This document shows, piece by piece, positions 12,801 through 24,223 of a DNA stretch of 64,000 bases. The DNA comes from Neurospora tetraspora (taxonomy: Eukaryota > Ascomycota > Sordariomycetes > Sordariales > Sordariaceae). The stretch lies in assembly GCF_033439725.1 (NCBI RefSeq), contig NW_026944387.1, positions 1,798,001 through 1,862,000 on the forward strand, given 5' to 3'. The notes beneath the pieces are model-generated. The model ran no database searches, was not told where the DNA came from, and saw only the letters and a program-made list of their open reading frames with translations. How positions within the stretch are numbered: position 1 is the first letter of the stretch; every line of letters begins with the position of its first letter. Made by a program: the position numbers and the translations under genes.

Positions 12801-14985
12801 AAAACGTCAAATTATAATAACTTTCTTCAATTAATTTATTAATAAATAGTTCCTCGGCATTTCATTCGTAGGCTTAAATATAAGTAACGAAAACGAAGAG
12901 GTCGAATAGAATTTTATTTCTAACTAATAATTTATTATTATTAATATTATTAGATATATCCTTTAACTTCCTATTCAGAGTATTTAAACGGACTTAAAAA
13001 GTACCCAGCCAGTATTTAATAATAAAATTGAATTATAATAAGAATTAGAACTATTGTATATATTAGGGCGAAAGCTTCTTACTCTCCATAAAAATTTGCA
13101 AGCCTTTATAGTCGGTTATAATTTCGAAGGGTTACTATATTCCTTATAATTTTAGCAATTACTCTTCTAGCGCTTTAATAATAGCGAATAATTCCTTATC
13201 GTAAATATTATAATTATATTCGGTTATAAAGTACTTTTAGAAAAAATATATAACGGGACGTAAAATACTATTATTATTATATTAGGAAAGAATACCGCCC
13301 GCGGCCTAATTAGAAGTATTAATTTCGATAATCGTTAGTTTAAACTATTTATAAATCTTAAAAATTAGCCCCGTTATAAAAATTATTTTAAAAGTATCGA
13401 AAAACTTCTAATAAGTAGCCGTTTAAACTTAAATTATTAATTTCTTCGTAAATTCGTATAAGGGGGTTACTATAATAAGAAATAATTAATAAAATATTAA
13501 TAGAAGTTAGCGAAACCGAAGAATTTTTATAATTAATATTATAATTACAATGCTTCCTACTTAACGACGGCCTTTACTTTCTTAGAATCTATTTCGATAC
13601 TACCTAATATAATAATAAAACCTAAATACTTAGTATGCTTTATATTAAATTCGTATTCATTTATATCCAATTAAAGGCTTACGTCGATTATATATTATAG
13701 GACTTCGTCGATATATACTATATGTTTCTCTTTGTTTTTAGAATATATAAAAATATAATTAAAGTAAATTATTACGTAAAAATTTAAAATATTATATAGG
13801 ACGTCATTAATATAATTTTAAAAAGTACTTAGAGTACCCTATAGACTGAAAAGTAAAATAAAGGATTTATAGAAGCCGAAACGTATAATAAAAATAGTAA
13901 ACTATTCGTAGCCTTTTTAAATACAGATCTAATTAAAAGTAGCGATAATATTGAATTTATTAAAAGTTTTAACGTATTAAATAATATTAAATATTTCTTT
14001 AATTAACGGAAATAAATAACGTATTTTTAAAATAACGTTATTAATATTTCCGTAATCGATATAAATTCTAACTCCGCTATCCGGTTTTTTTACTAATAAT
14101 AGTAGCGAAGCGGTTAAAAATTAGGACGGCCGGATAAATTTCGTTCTAAATTAATCGTCGATCTATTTTTTAATAATAAATACTTCTATAAAAAATATTA
14201 TACTGTACTTAGCGTTCGGTAATCTCTAACCTAATACAAAATTTAATTTTATAATTATAAATACGAGTAAGCGGGAATTTTTCCACTATACAATCGCGGA
14301 AAGCTTTAATCTTCACCTAATATTTATATAGGAACTTAATTTTAATTCCTTTATCGATTTTGGAAGGGCGGTCGGTTTTTTATAAAACTTCTAAACGTCC
14401 TTTTCGGTAACTTTCGTAATAATAGCCTTGTAAACCGGAATATCCATCTCTAAATTATTTATAAATTTTATAGTCCTAATAATAACTATAGCTTCTAACT
14501 CCTCCCTATTAGCTTCGCTAATATAAGCGTCGATATAATCGTAGAATCGTTAGGGAAAGTAGTCTTTATATTATTAGCCTTTGCTTACGTAAATATCCTT
14601 AATTATTTATTTAATAATATTATTACAATTCTCAATTTTATAAAATAATATTAACCGTTCGAATTTAATATAATTAATAAAGTACGGTTATAAATTCTCC
14701 CGCTCGTATAATTAATGAAACGCCGCAACATTAATATTAAGAATATCTTCGAAGTTAACCAAATTAATTATATTATTAAACTGTCTATATAATACCTATA
14801 TACTACCCGGTACGCTACATACGCCCTTTACCTTCTAATAAAGTAATAAAACTACCTATAATAACTTTATTTCGTCGAGAAGGATATCCGCTAATAAAAT
14901 AATATTATTACTAATACCCTCTATGAAATAATTCGTATAATAAATAAATAACGCTTAAAAACATAATATAGCGTAACCTAATCTT

Positions 14986-15120
14986 TTTAAAGTACGTAGG
15001 ATTTTATAACATTCGTCGTAATTTAACTTTCTTAAAATATATAAGGTTTTATAATATTCGTCGTAACCTAACCCTCTTAAAATATATAAAGTTTCGTAGG
15101 GCTCGTTATAATAATATTAC
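14986..15120. repeat. Three tandem 45-bp units inside gypsy relic B
   Basis: Three successive 45-bp units share a core of (C)TTAAAATATATAAGGTTTT followed by ATATTCGTCGTAA. Units start near 14,986, 15,031 and 15,076. They differ mainly by C/T and G/A changes, as RIP would produce. Forty-five is a multiple of three, so the array could have encoded a 15-residue peptide repeat in the ancestral polyprotein. Confidence 0.6.
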
Positions 15121-15639
15121 TTTCTTCATTATCGAATATTATATTTTCTTAATTTAATTCGCCGGTCCAATAAAAAATTAAATTATTAATAATAACGTTT
15201 AAATTAATCTTTATTAATTTTACAAAGCCTAAAGACGGCAACTTTCCGTCTTTAATACTTAAAAATAATCGAATTTAATTACATTCAAATCAGATATAAG
15301 GTTGATTAGAAATTAACCTCCAATGGTTAAGCGGGCTCGCTTCGGCTTTAAAATTAATAAATAAATTAACTGTCTATTTGATATAATTAGCTATCTTCGT
15401 TTAAAGTTCTAATATTTTCAAAATATTTCTATTAATTCTTTTATCTATTAGGATAATTTCTATTTAATATTATATATTTATAGGGCGTCGCTAAATATTA
15501 AGAGCGCCCTTTATAAAAATTAATAAACCGGCTAATAAATAACGGTTAGTATAATAATTAATAAATTAAACCTTCCCCTCCGTTTAAAAAATTAAAAGTT
15601 TATATTTCTTTAATTACAGTAAATTAAAAATAATAAAGT

Positions 15640-16505
15640 AGGTGGAGGAAAGGTTATAAATCAAAAACGTAATATTCTCGAAGTAATAACTAATATATTT
15701 ATTTGGTCTTATTACGCTGTAACTATTTATAGTATGCGGTATTACTTCCTTTCTTAATCTAGAGGGAAAATCGTATTACGGATAAAAACCTCCAGCTATC
15801 CTATTTCCAACCCTAACCCTAGCCCCCGCGCTTAATACGCCGCCTCACTACGTCGCGCTCGGAGGAGATTTTGGTTACTTCATCGTTTATCGTCTTTTCT
15901 TATTATTATTTTATCGTCTCGGTAGACTTTTTAATACTTCTAATTAACTAAGCTACTTTTAAAATAAAACCCCACCCCCCCTCTACCCGGCATCAGTATT
16001 ACAGCGTCGGGTATTACTTCTTTCATCCTATTTTTAAGGTATTGGGGGTAGAAGGGAGGGAGGGTTTTACTTAGAATCTTCGCCGATTGGCTTCTATCAG
16101 CTATATAGTATATACTTTAGTAGGCCGGAATTAGTAAAATAATCTAATTAGCTATTACGTATTGCCGTACGGGTTCTGGATTTTGATACCGAGCTAGTAC
16201 CGTGGCTCCGAAATGGATTTTGCAGGTAGGGTTCTAATTCTAAAACCCTATTGGCTAGAGTGGAGAGAGAGGCCGTTTCTTTAAGTAGGGATAAATTTTA
16301 TACGTGCCTAGTCACGTATTGCTAGGGCTTTGGACTAGAGCGGGCCCTCCACATTTTTAACGCTTATTTAGGGAAGAAAGCGGAGAAGAAATTCCATCCG
16401 AAAAATCGGATGAAAGAGAGGGGAGCGGGATTCGAACCTACGACCTTTCGGATGAAACCGAAGGTGAACTAAGCTCAGATCTTCCCAACTGAGCTATCCC
16501 CCCAA
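15640..16505. mobile_element. Less-RIPped island nested in gypsy relic B
   Basis: This segment has visibly higher G+C than its surroundings, including runs such as CCCTAACCCTAG and CCCCCGCGC near 15,810-15,830. It separates the protease fragment (right) from the RT fragments (left) of relic B. At its right end is a minus-strand tRNA-like sequence with Pol III box motifs. The simplest reading is a later insertion. I saw no clear terminal repeats or target duplication. Confidence 0.4.
16418..16503 (-). tRNA. tRNA-like sequence (tRNA pseudogene or SINE head)
   Basis: On the minus strand the sequence begins GGGGGGATAGCTCAGTTGGG, contains GGTTCGAATCC (a good B box), and ends in TCCCCTC, which pairs with the 5' end as an acceptor stem with one G-U. 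The T stem reads GTAGG/CCCGC, with one A-C mismatch and one G-U wobble that RIP of GCGGG would explain. It is 86 nt long. The D stem pairs only if the loop is enlarged. The anticodon arm (TTCGG/CCGAA) would have a 6-nt loop containing TTC, so it cannot fold as a standard tRNA. A hairpin with TTTTT follows directly. It is probably a mutated tRNA gene or the head of a SINE. Confidence 0.45.
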
Positions 16506-18899
16506 TAACTAATATAGAAATTAATAATTAAACCTTTAATAATAAAGTTTTTTACAATATCGTCGGCGAAAGTAAATTTTATAAACTTTAATAATTTAAA
16601 AGTAATAAACCTATTTTTTTTTACAAAAGAACGATTAATAAAAATTATCGCCGAATAATTATTATCGACGAAAATTATATAAAACATTTTGCACAGTCCG
16701 AATAATAAATAAGAGGAAAGGAATAATGAATTTTAATTAAAATTATTTAGCGAATTAATAATAATTATCTCTAAATTTTCATAAAATTCCCGGGAACTTT
16801 CCTATATAAACCTTTTTTACTTCTATAAGCAATTATTTATAGAATTTAAACATTTCCCTAATTAGCGCTATTATTAATATTATACTATTCTTTATCCTTA
16901 TCCTCGTTTTCGCTAACGTCGGCAGCGCAAAGATTAAAATTCCTATAGCCTCTTTAATTAACAAAGGGGCGGCCCGAAGAATTATTAATTCCTAAACCGG
17001 AACCCTAACCGTTATAACCTCTTCAACCGCCCCGGCCGCTACAAGAAAATCTCTAATTAAAATTTCTACAACTACTACGGACATTATTATTCTAAGGACT
17101 TTTATTACTATAATTAATACCGTTCTTATAATCGTATATAATATAACCTTCCTAACCGTACTTCTTATATAACCTGTCCTTTATATATTAATTAAAAACA
17201 TTCAAATAATTAATATAAAAAATATAAGCTATGTCGAAATCTATAACATCGCCCTCCTAACTAATAATATGGTCCTTAAAACTATTACTACCACCGGAAT
17301 TACTAGAATTAAGATTAGAATTATTATTACCTTTAGTAGACTATAAATAATTAATCCTAATATAATACTTATTTTCCTCGATATTACATATAAAATCGTA
17401 GTAAAGAGTTAATTATTCTTCGTAATAGGTATTATTAAATAAAATACGTTAAATAATGATAGCTACGTAGAATTTCAAAGAGATTTTATTATACAAATAA
17501 TAAATCTTTATAAAATCATTCAACCGATAATGGTTAGCAGTCCTAACGAATTTATCCTTAAATATAGTAAAAAAACGATTACTTTATTTAAATTCATTTA
17601 AACGGCGTATAGTACCGAATTTTAAATTAATATTATCGTAGCGGGAGTTTGGGAATTTAATAAATTCAAAGCCCGTCGCCTACTTTTATTTCTTAGAATC
17701 GTCGGAATTAGCCAAAATATCAAAAATATTTCTTTCGACGAATATATTTATTTAGGGGCCTAATAAATAAGCGATATAAATAATTTTAGTACATTCATTA
17801 GAGAAACGGAAAATATCGAAAATCTAAACTATTATAATTTAACTCTTTTAAGTAATATAGGCCTTATTCTACTAAATAGGGTCCTTCTAAGTAACTATAA
17901 AAGCTTTAAAATTAAAAAGTAATACTTTTTTAAAAAGGATTATAACGACGTAAAAGAATTTTAAAGCCAGCTATAAAAACCCCAAAATTATTTCCCAATA
18001 TACTTCTACTTCCCGTACCTAATCTTCTACCGATATTATTACCCTCCCTACTATCGTTAATAAAATTAACTATACTATTATTAATTCGTTTTACTTAATC
18101 GAATTCTTTTTATATTTTTCAGAAGACTAATTATATCGAGTCGGTAATGCGTAGTATTTATTTAAATTCGTTCTCGAAAATTACGTTCTTCTTCTCTTCC
18201 GCTTAGAACTTTTCTAAAAATTCTTTTAACTAATCGGAAATATTATCGGTATAATAATCGAATATTTAAATTACCCGTATAATAGGGTTAATAATAGTAC
18301 GAAAGACGTTTATATTAACGAATTTAACGGCTATAATAAGGGAGCTTCCAATAGTTTCCAAAAGCGTAAAATTATCCTCCTTAATAATTCTAATAAAGTT
18401 TTCGATAATAAAGGTTGGGGGGATGCCATTTAAAACTATAAGGCAAATTTCCTTATTTATTAAGGGTTAAATAGAATCTTTTAATTCGCTAGCAATTTCT
18501 AATTCGGTATTTTAAAAAACGTTTAGAATGTCGACGTCCTCTTAAATACATATTAGTAACAGTTATTATCCTTCTAATAAGATCCCTACGTTGGTAATAA
18601 TAATATCGCTATCGAAAATTATAGACTCCTCTTTACTACGGGATTTTCTCGGCGATTAGTAGCGTCGCAATTACTATACTAAATAACGTACTTCTTCCTT
18701 ATAATATACGTTCGCAACCTAATAGCAAGTATAAATAATTATTATAGAGCAAAGCGATATTAAACGTTAGAGGTAGATTAAGACTTATATATTCGTATAA
18801 AGAAGAAAGGAAGCTATAGAATATATACGTAGTTCGTAAGGGATAAACCTAGCGGTGAGCCTATAGTATGTGTATATAACTAACCTATTTACCGCCTTA

Positions 18900-19120
18900 G
18901 TACCGAGGCGTCACGGCATTAGCTATAGTAATATAGCCAATTAGAGAGCGTATATTAACCCGGAAACTATTGCCGTAGTGATGCCGCGACCAGATGACAG
19001 TCACAGGCTAGCCCTGTGATAGTAAGTTCAGACTTAGAGATTATCGGAGAAGACCTAGAAATTATCGGAGGCTAACCAGCAAAACTTATAGGTTCATTAA
19101 ATATAATAGTTAGCCTACTA
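18900..19120. other. Less-RIPped patch at the left side of the DDE transposase relic
   Basis: Base composition is closer to normal than in the flanks. It holds a near-repeat, GAGATTATCGGAGAAGACCT then GAAATTATCGGAGG (about 19,035-19,074). It also has short inverted motifs, GGCTAAC (19,071) and GTTAGCC (about 19,110). It lies just before the decayed transposase and might include that element's left end, but I could not define terminal repeats. Confidence 0.3.
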
Positions 19121-19139
19121 TACTTAATACCCGTATTCG

Positions 19140-20010
19140 ATTTCCTCTTTATACTATTATAAACTTTAACGAAATTCCCCTCCTATTCGAATTTATTCAC
19201 GGTTATATATTTAAAATTAAGGGGAATAAAAGTATAATTAGTAAAATTAACCGTAGCGGATGGGGAAAACGATAAGTTACTTTGATTTTATATATTTTTA
19301 TAAATAGTATTATTCGTTTTAAACCGATAATTACTTTTTATAGGGAGGGTAAAGTATAAGAGGCTGAATAACCGTTTTATACTTACGATATATTCGTAAA
19401 GTTCAATAAAGCGGCTTATTAGAACGAGTCGTTCTTACTTATTTAATTTGAAGAGGAGATAAAGCCCGTTATTAAGGAGATTAATTAAGAAGTATTATTA
19501 GTTATAGATATATACCTATCTTATAATATTCAACGAATCCGTAATAAATTTATAGATAATATATTTTATAAGGTAGTGTTAGCTATAATCCTTGGTAGTT
19601 TTATTAATTTACTTTAACCTTTCGATATAACTATTAATTCGTTATTTAAAAAAATATTGAAAGAGGAGACGTTCTTAGTAAAGAAAAAGTTGGAAAGGAA
19701 GGTTGAGAATTAGGGTAAATAATAATCTATTTCTAATAAAAGGATTATGATAATTTACGTGGTATTAAAGTGCTAGAAGGTCTTACAAATTGATAAAAAG
19801 GATATAGTAATAAAGTCTTTTAAAGATAACGGTTTATTTATCTTTTTAAATAGTAGTAAGAATTACTTTATTAATATTAAAGAGATTGACCGGGTGATTA
19901 TCGATTAGCGTAATTGGGAGCGCGCTATTGATATTATACGGGGTATTAACGATTTTAAAACAATTTTTAAAGGGGAGGATAATTATAACCTTTATTATAT
20001 AGAGGAGTAA
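19140..20010 (+). mobile_element. Decayed DDE transposase (pogo/jerky-like, DDE_1 type)
   Basis: Read in the plus direction with RIP stops taken as former glutamines, the order matches the fungal DDE_1 transposases: a segment ending PIITFYREGKV and EAE, then FVKFNKAAY and SFLLIWFEEEIKPV, then a hydrophobic strand VLLVIDIYLSYN (site of the second catalytic Asp), then LGSFINLL and PFDITIN corresponding to the usual PGGCTSLLQPLDxxxN motif. Downstream, KSFKDNGLFIFL corresponds to the conserved SFRKCGI region. The gene is inactive because of many stops. Terminal inverted repeats were not found. Confidence 0.6.
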
Positions 20011-20792
20011 ACTAGAATTAGGTATAGTAGTATATTTAAGAAGAATTTGGTGGTTTAATGTAAATAAAGAAGGTTGCCTTCGTATAGTAATAAAGATGTG
20101 CTTATTATTCGTTTAAGGGTATATAAATAGGGACGACGAGAATAATAGGGATAATAGTAATAATTAATAGTCCAGATAACCTCGCCGTCATTAGAATTAA
20201 AAGAATTAATATCGTTAATATATTCGATAATATTAATATATATAAAAGTAATGCCCTTAATTTCCTACTACCAACGAACTACCTTAAGGCGGTTGTCCTA
20301 TTTATATTAGTGTTTACCTAGTTTAGTCATATGATAGTAAATATTGCCAATACCCTTAAATCTAACTTCGAATTCGATTTTTCGACGGCTTTTGTTACGA
20401 ACCTAACCAAAGTAGGTACGTTTATCCATATCTTTAAGGGTAAGGCCTTTTAGTACGTTGGGAAATGAGGGTATTCGTGGGACGACGACGTAGTCGGTAT
20501 ACTTAACGAGCTATTAGGAGTCTAGGTAATCGTCGGTAACGTCTATGAATAAGGGAGTTAATAAGAGAATTAGAGAGAGATAGTCTTAATATTAAGGGGT
20601 TTATTTATTTATAGACGAGGTCGATATCGCCAAGGATTAGCTTTATCTTTATTATAGCTGGATTGCTAGGATTTTATTGTAAGGGATGGTTATAGGGAGA
20701 AAAGATAAGGGGGAAAAGATAGGGCAAAAATAGGGTATAATAATTTCGAATTTATAGTACTCCGGGGTAGCAATATATCTCCCCTACCTAAG

Positions 20793-20853
20793 TTGGCAGG
20801 CATACATATGCGCCACATCGGGCAGGAAAATGGCATATATGTGCCTGAAAAGC
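20793..20853. repeat. Imperfect inverted repeat at the heterochromatin border
   Basis: CAGGCATACATATGCGCCA is followed about 20 bp later by TGGCATATATGTGCCTG, its imperfect reverse complement. It lies where composition switches from RIP-mutated to normal. From 20,854 to 21,179 I see nothing beyond the 3' flank of the next gene. Confidence 0.4.
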
Positions 20854-21179
20854 GGTTTCCCGAAAGTCAATTTCCAGAGATTATACGGTAGTTCCCAGGA
20901 CTATTACCTCAGTTTTGAAACATATGCATGCCCCTTTTTGACCCCCAACTCCTTTCCATAAGCAGGTCCGTCATCGTGCGAAGCCAAATTGCCATATCCA
21001 TCCAAGCCAGAACTCCCTTTTCAATACAAATCTTGACCAAACTTGCCCACAGATGAAAGTTCTATGATGCATAACCGGACCTGGTACCGTCCACCCACCC
21101 ACCCAGTCTTCCATCCCTAGAGGTGTGTCATTCAACCCGCCATACTTGACCCCCAGCCTAAACCACCACCCTTACAGCC

Positions 21180-22755
21180 TTACTCCCCCTTCTTCCGACT
21201 CTTCAAATAATCCCTCAACTGCTCATGCTTACTCGCAAAGAACAGCTGCCGCTTATCATTCTTCCACACCAACACGCCAATCTCCTCCGCATACCTGCTC
21301 AGCGCCGCATACTCCTCCGTGCTCTCGAAGTCCTTGAACAAGAAACCCGCCGTCGTCTGCATCCTTTCGTTCTCCAGCTGCCACAACCGGATCTGGTCCA
21401 CTACCGTCGGGGGAAGCACGGGTTTACCGGTCACCGTGGCTTCGCGCACCATCTGCTGATGCGCGTGCGCGTGTAAGTAGGAAATGATTTGGTCGGCGGT
21501 GATGCCAAAGCCGATCGCTTGTCGGATGGAATCGCGGGTTAAGCGGCCGGAGACCATGTTCGGGAAGCGCATGTTGAGCTGGCAGAAGAGAGCCAGGACG
21601 GCGATTTGAAGGGGGGAGGTGGTGTAGGCGTAGATGCGGTAGTTGGTCTCGATGATGATGCCCTTAGCTGTTGTCTGTGTTTTGTCGGGGGTGGCGGCGG
21701 GGCCGCCAGAGGTGCTGGTGGTTGTGCCTGGTTCGCCGGAGGGGTTGGCGGTCGCGGCGGTGAAGGCCGAGGAGACGGTGCGCAGGGCGGAGGCGGTGCT
21801 GGTCAGGGTTGTGGCGAGGCGGGTTGGGAAGAACTGCCGCGTGTCACGCGGGAAGTAGATCAGCCCAAAGTCGACGAGCGAGGGAAGCATATTCCGCCGC
21901 GTCTCGGTCAGGGCCGAGGTGTCGTAGGCGGTGCCGAGCTCGAGCGAGCTAAGCATGAACAGGAAGGAGAGCATGTCGATGCTGTCCATGCCCGAGTCGG
22001 CTGTGTGGTCGGCTGCTTCGAGCCAGAGGAGGAGGAGCGTCCATACTTGGGCGTTGGACTCTTGCAGGAGGAAGGTGAAGCCGGCTTGCGTGATGCCGAT
22101 TCCTGTTCGGGTGTCGGGACGTCGTTCGACGAGGCGTCCGGCGAGGAGCAGTTCCTTGACGCTAGCTTTGGGACCGCTGACCCCTTCTGAACTGCCGTGT
22201 ACTCCAAGACTGTTGACGACGTAGTGGAGGATGTCGTCCCACTTCTTTCGGGCGTACTTGTCGAGGTAGGCAATGTCGATGGTGGGATCGACGGGGAGAG
22301 AACTAGGGACACCGAAGCTGCCGTCCTCGCCGCCACCTTCGAAGGCTAGTTGTAGGCCCTTCTTGAAGCTTGTCGTGATTTGGATTTCTTGGGTTCGGTC
22401 TTTGCCCGGTGGTGAGACTTGGAGGATGTGAAGGGATCGGAGAGCGGCAATGGTGCGATCGCGGTGTATCTTGCCATCGGCCTCTGGAGGGAACCATATG
22501 TCTAACGAGGTCAAAGGGAAAGGATCGGGCATGTAGAGTAGGCCTCGGACAATGACCTTGGCTATCGAGGGAACGAAGGAGTTAGCCAGAGGTTAGGGAT
22601 TCGGCATCCAAGGCGAGGAAAAGTTGCATACCATGGTAAGACAGCATACGGCGGAAGATGGCCAGAGCTGTCGCAGGTGACTGGTATAGTCTCCTAAAAG
22701 CTGTCCCTGGCAGCTTCTCCAGGTACTCCAGGAGCTGTTGTCCGCCGAGTGACAT
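21180..22755 (-). CDS. tfb2: TFIIH subunit Tfb2 (p52)
   Basis: Subunit of the core of transcription factor IIH, which opens DNA for RNA polymerase II and in nucleotide excision repair; in known complexes p52/Tfb2 anchors and stimulates the XPB helicase. Two exons, 22,755-22,632 and 22,561-21,180, separated by a 70-nt GT-AG intron with CTAAC branch motifs, give 501 residues, close to yeast Tfb2 (513). The start, MSLGGQQLLEYLEKLP, has a CCACC context. Joining the exons restores YHAKVIVRGLLY, a continuous conserved stretch. The C-terminal part (EEIGVLVWKNDKRQLFFAS...) is the domain that contacts the small subunit Tfb5. A Gly/Thr/Ser-rich linker near residues 295-325 looks unconserved. Divergently transcribed from the thioesterase gene, 565 bp away. 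Recognition is firm. Confidence 0.93.
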
Positions 22756-23320
22756 GGTGGGCAGACGTGGCGGGCACAGCGGGCCGCTTATAGGGATTCG
22801 TTATCGCTATGTGACTGGCAATATGAAAGGTCAAGTTGAATATGCGGTAAGCGTAGTGCTTCGAATGTCGTCGAGTCCAGATCGCTCGTCGAGAGGATCA
22901 CCATGTAATGCTGCTGGTAGACTTCTGTTGGCAGATGTGGATTCTTAACCCAACTTCTGGATGGAAGTGTTGTTCCGACGGAGGTTTGATTTATGCTGAA
23001 TCGAGGACACGTTTATTCGGCACCCAGTGAATTGGGCGATAATGGTGTAGCTTGTCACATTCGTGGAAAAGGTTGAAGTTGCAAAAGAAGACCTTGAAGG
23101 CTGCAATTCCGATTCACGGTTGATCATCACTGCGCTGTACGCGTCGAGGATTGCCTGCCCCGTGGCACCCTTGCAGGTGGTCGCTAGGAGTGGGGACAAA
23201 TGGAACCTCGAGGCAGGCACTACCAGTCCCTATCACGACGTCACCGTTCCACTGTCAAAGCGCCTGTAACAGCCCCCAGTCCGACATCGTCTCCAATTTC
23301 GAGCACAACAGCAACAGAAA
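22756..23320. promoter_or_regulatory. Divergent promoter region, tfb2 / thioesterase
   Basis: This 565-bp stretch lies between two divergent starts, so it must hold both promoters. I see no convincing TATA box or long repeat, and short open frames here look random. Confidence 0.5.
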
Positions 23321-24223
23321 ATGGCACCCAAACTTCCACCAGCGAGATTCGTGAGATCGGTTAGTTCAGTGATTCAATTTCCAGCCGCATTGACTTGTTT
23401 GCTTACAGCAAGTCAAATAGGTCTTGAAGTCATTCATGGCCGAGTCCGGCCTCGAGCCGAGGTAAGTGCAGTGATACATGACTATCATCGTTCAAAGAGA
23501 CTGGACACGACATGAAGACTGACCAAACTTGACAGACTCTTCGGACCTCATGTAAGCTGAAAATACCACAAAAATCCCATGAGTTCGACCAACACGCAAC
23601 TCACATCGCCAAATCACCTTAGCTCCGAGTTACCGGTGCCACCGAGGGCAAAGTCGACTTTGAGCTCGCCATCACCAAGGACCACACCAACCGTCTACAG
23701 ATCATCCACGGCGGAACCATCGCTAGCATGGTTGACCTTGGCGGATCTCTGGCCGTAGCGTCCAAGGGGCTCTATGCCACCGGTGTGTCGACTGATCTGA
23801 ACGGTATGTCTGCTTCCACGAGACTTCCTCCCTAGCCGGACAAAAGGATGAATACCAGGTGTTGCTTCCCGCAAACGATACTAACTTATTTATGAAACCC
23901 AGTCACCTACCTTAGTAGCGGTGGGAAAGTGGGCGAGAAGATTTCCGGAACCGCTGTGTGTGAGAAGAGTAAGTCTTTTCTTATGTTGCCCTTGCATCAG
24001 TGACCTACCCCTTGATTGACAAGACTGACCTTCATTACCTTGCCAACAACCAGTTGGCAAGACCCTTGCCTACACCACGGTTACCTTCCGCAACCAAAAG
24101 GGCGAGCTCTGTGCCCGTGGTAGCCATACCAAGTATGTCACTCAAGCCTGGAACTCACAAAATGGGGCTGAGCTCTTCACGCCTCCGGAGGGAGCTGCCA
24201 TTGCTGAGGATGATGTGGAGTGA
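23321..24223 (+). CDS. Hotdog-fold acyl-CoA thioesterase (THEM2/PaaI-like)
   Basis: Predicted to hydrolyse acyl-CoA thioesters, like the THEM2/ACOT13 and PaaI families. Six exons: 23,321-23,359; 23,421-23,461; 23,536-23,551; 23,623-23,803; 23,903-23,968; 24,054-24,223. All introns are GT-AG and the frame is kept throughout, giving 170 residues. The core reads IIHGGTIASMVDLGGSLAV (HGG at 61-63, Asp at 70), the standard hotdog active-site helix. It is followed by GVSTDLNVTYLS and GKTLAYTTVTF, and ends in RGSHTKYV like its relatives. Exon 3 is only 16 nt but is needed to restore the frame (GLEPRLFGPHLRVTGATEG). Substrate is not predictable; mitochondrial location is possible but no clear presequence is seen. 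Confidence 0.88.

Larger units (their letters stand above)
11500..16690 (-). mobile_element. Decayed Ty3/gypsy (chromovirus-like) pol, relic B, interrupted by an island
   Basis: Minus-strand fragments occur in gypsy order. Protease lies at about 16,690-16,510 (a LVDSG-like site decayed to FVDNN, then FINRSFVKKNR and FADD). The RT active-site region at about 13,800-13,740 decays from a YxDDILIYSKN-type box. RNase H lies at about 13,350-13,050 (AAGGILSQ, YNIYDKELFAIIKALEE, PFEIITDYKGLQ). The integrase zinc-finger region is at about 12,620-12,480 and the integrase core at about 12,430-12,290 (IAVDYIT..., IIIVIDRL). Protease and RT are separated by more than expected because a less mutated island (about 15.64-16.50 kb) lies between them. 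The chromovirus label rests only on similarity of the RNase H and integrase motifs. Confidence 0.65.
1..20780. repeat. RIP-mutated, A+T-rich transposon graveyard
   Basis: The whole stretch is strongly A+T-rich and full of TA dinucleotides. Stops occur in all six frames, and no open frame exceeds about 70 codons. Recognisable transposon protein fragments persist only when TAA/TAG are read as former CAA/CAG, which is the pattern left by C-to-T change on both strands at CpA. This is the hallmark of repeat-induced point mutation in Neurospora and relatives. Such regions are normally heterochromatin. The right border, near 20.78 kb, is sharp: composition becomes normal and real genes start at 21.18 kb. 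The left border lies outside the window. Stretches not listed separately below (1-3.4, 5.8-7.7, 8.1-9.0, 9.8-11.5, 16.7-18.9 kb) show the same decay, and I could not assign them to a family. Parts of 5.8-7.3 kb and 16.7-18.6 kb probably hold the gag ends of the two gypsy relics. Confidence 0.9.

Noticed and set aside
16475-16687. 70-codon minus-strand frame as a gene
   Set aside because: It is the decayed gypsy protease fragment running into the tRNA-like sequence.
21606-22190. 194-codon plus frame
   Set aside because: Antisense to tfb2; Gly/Glu-rich mirror translation of a real gene.
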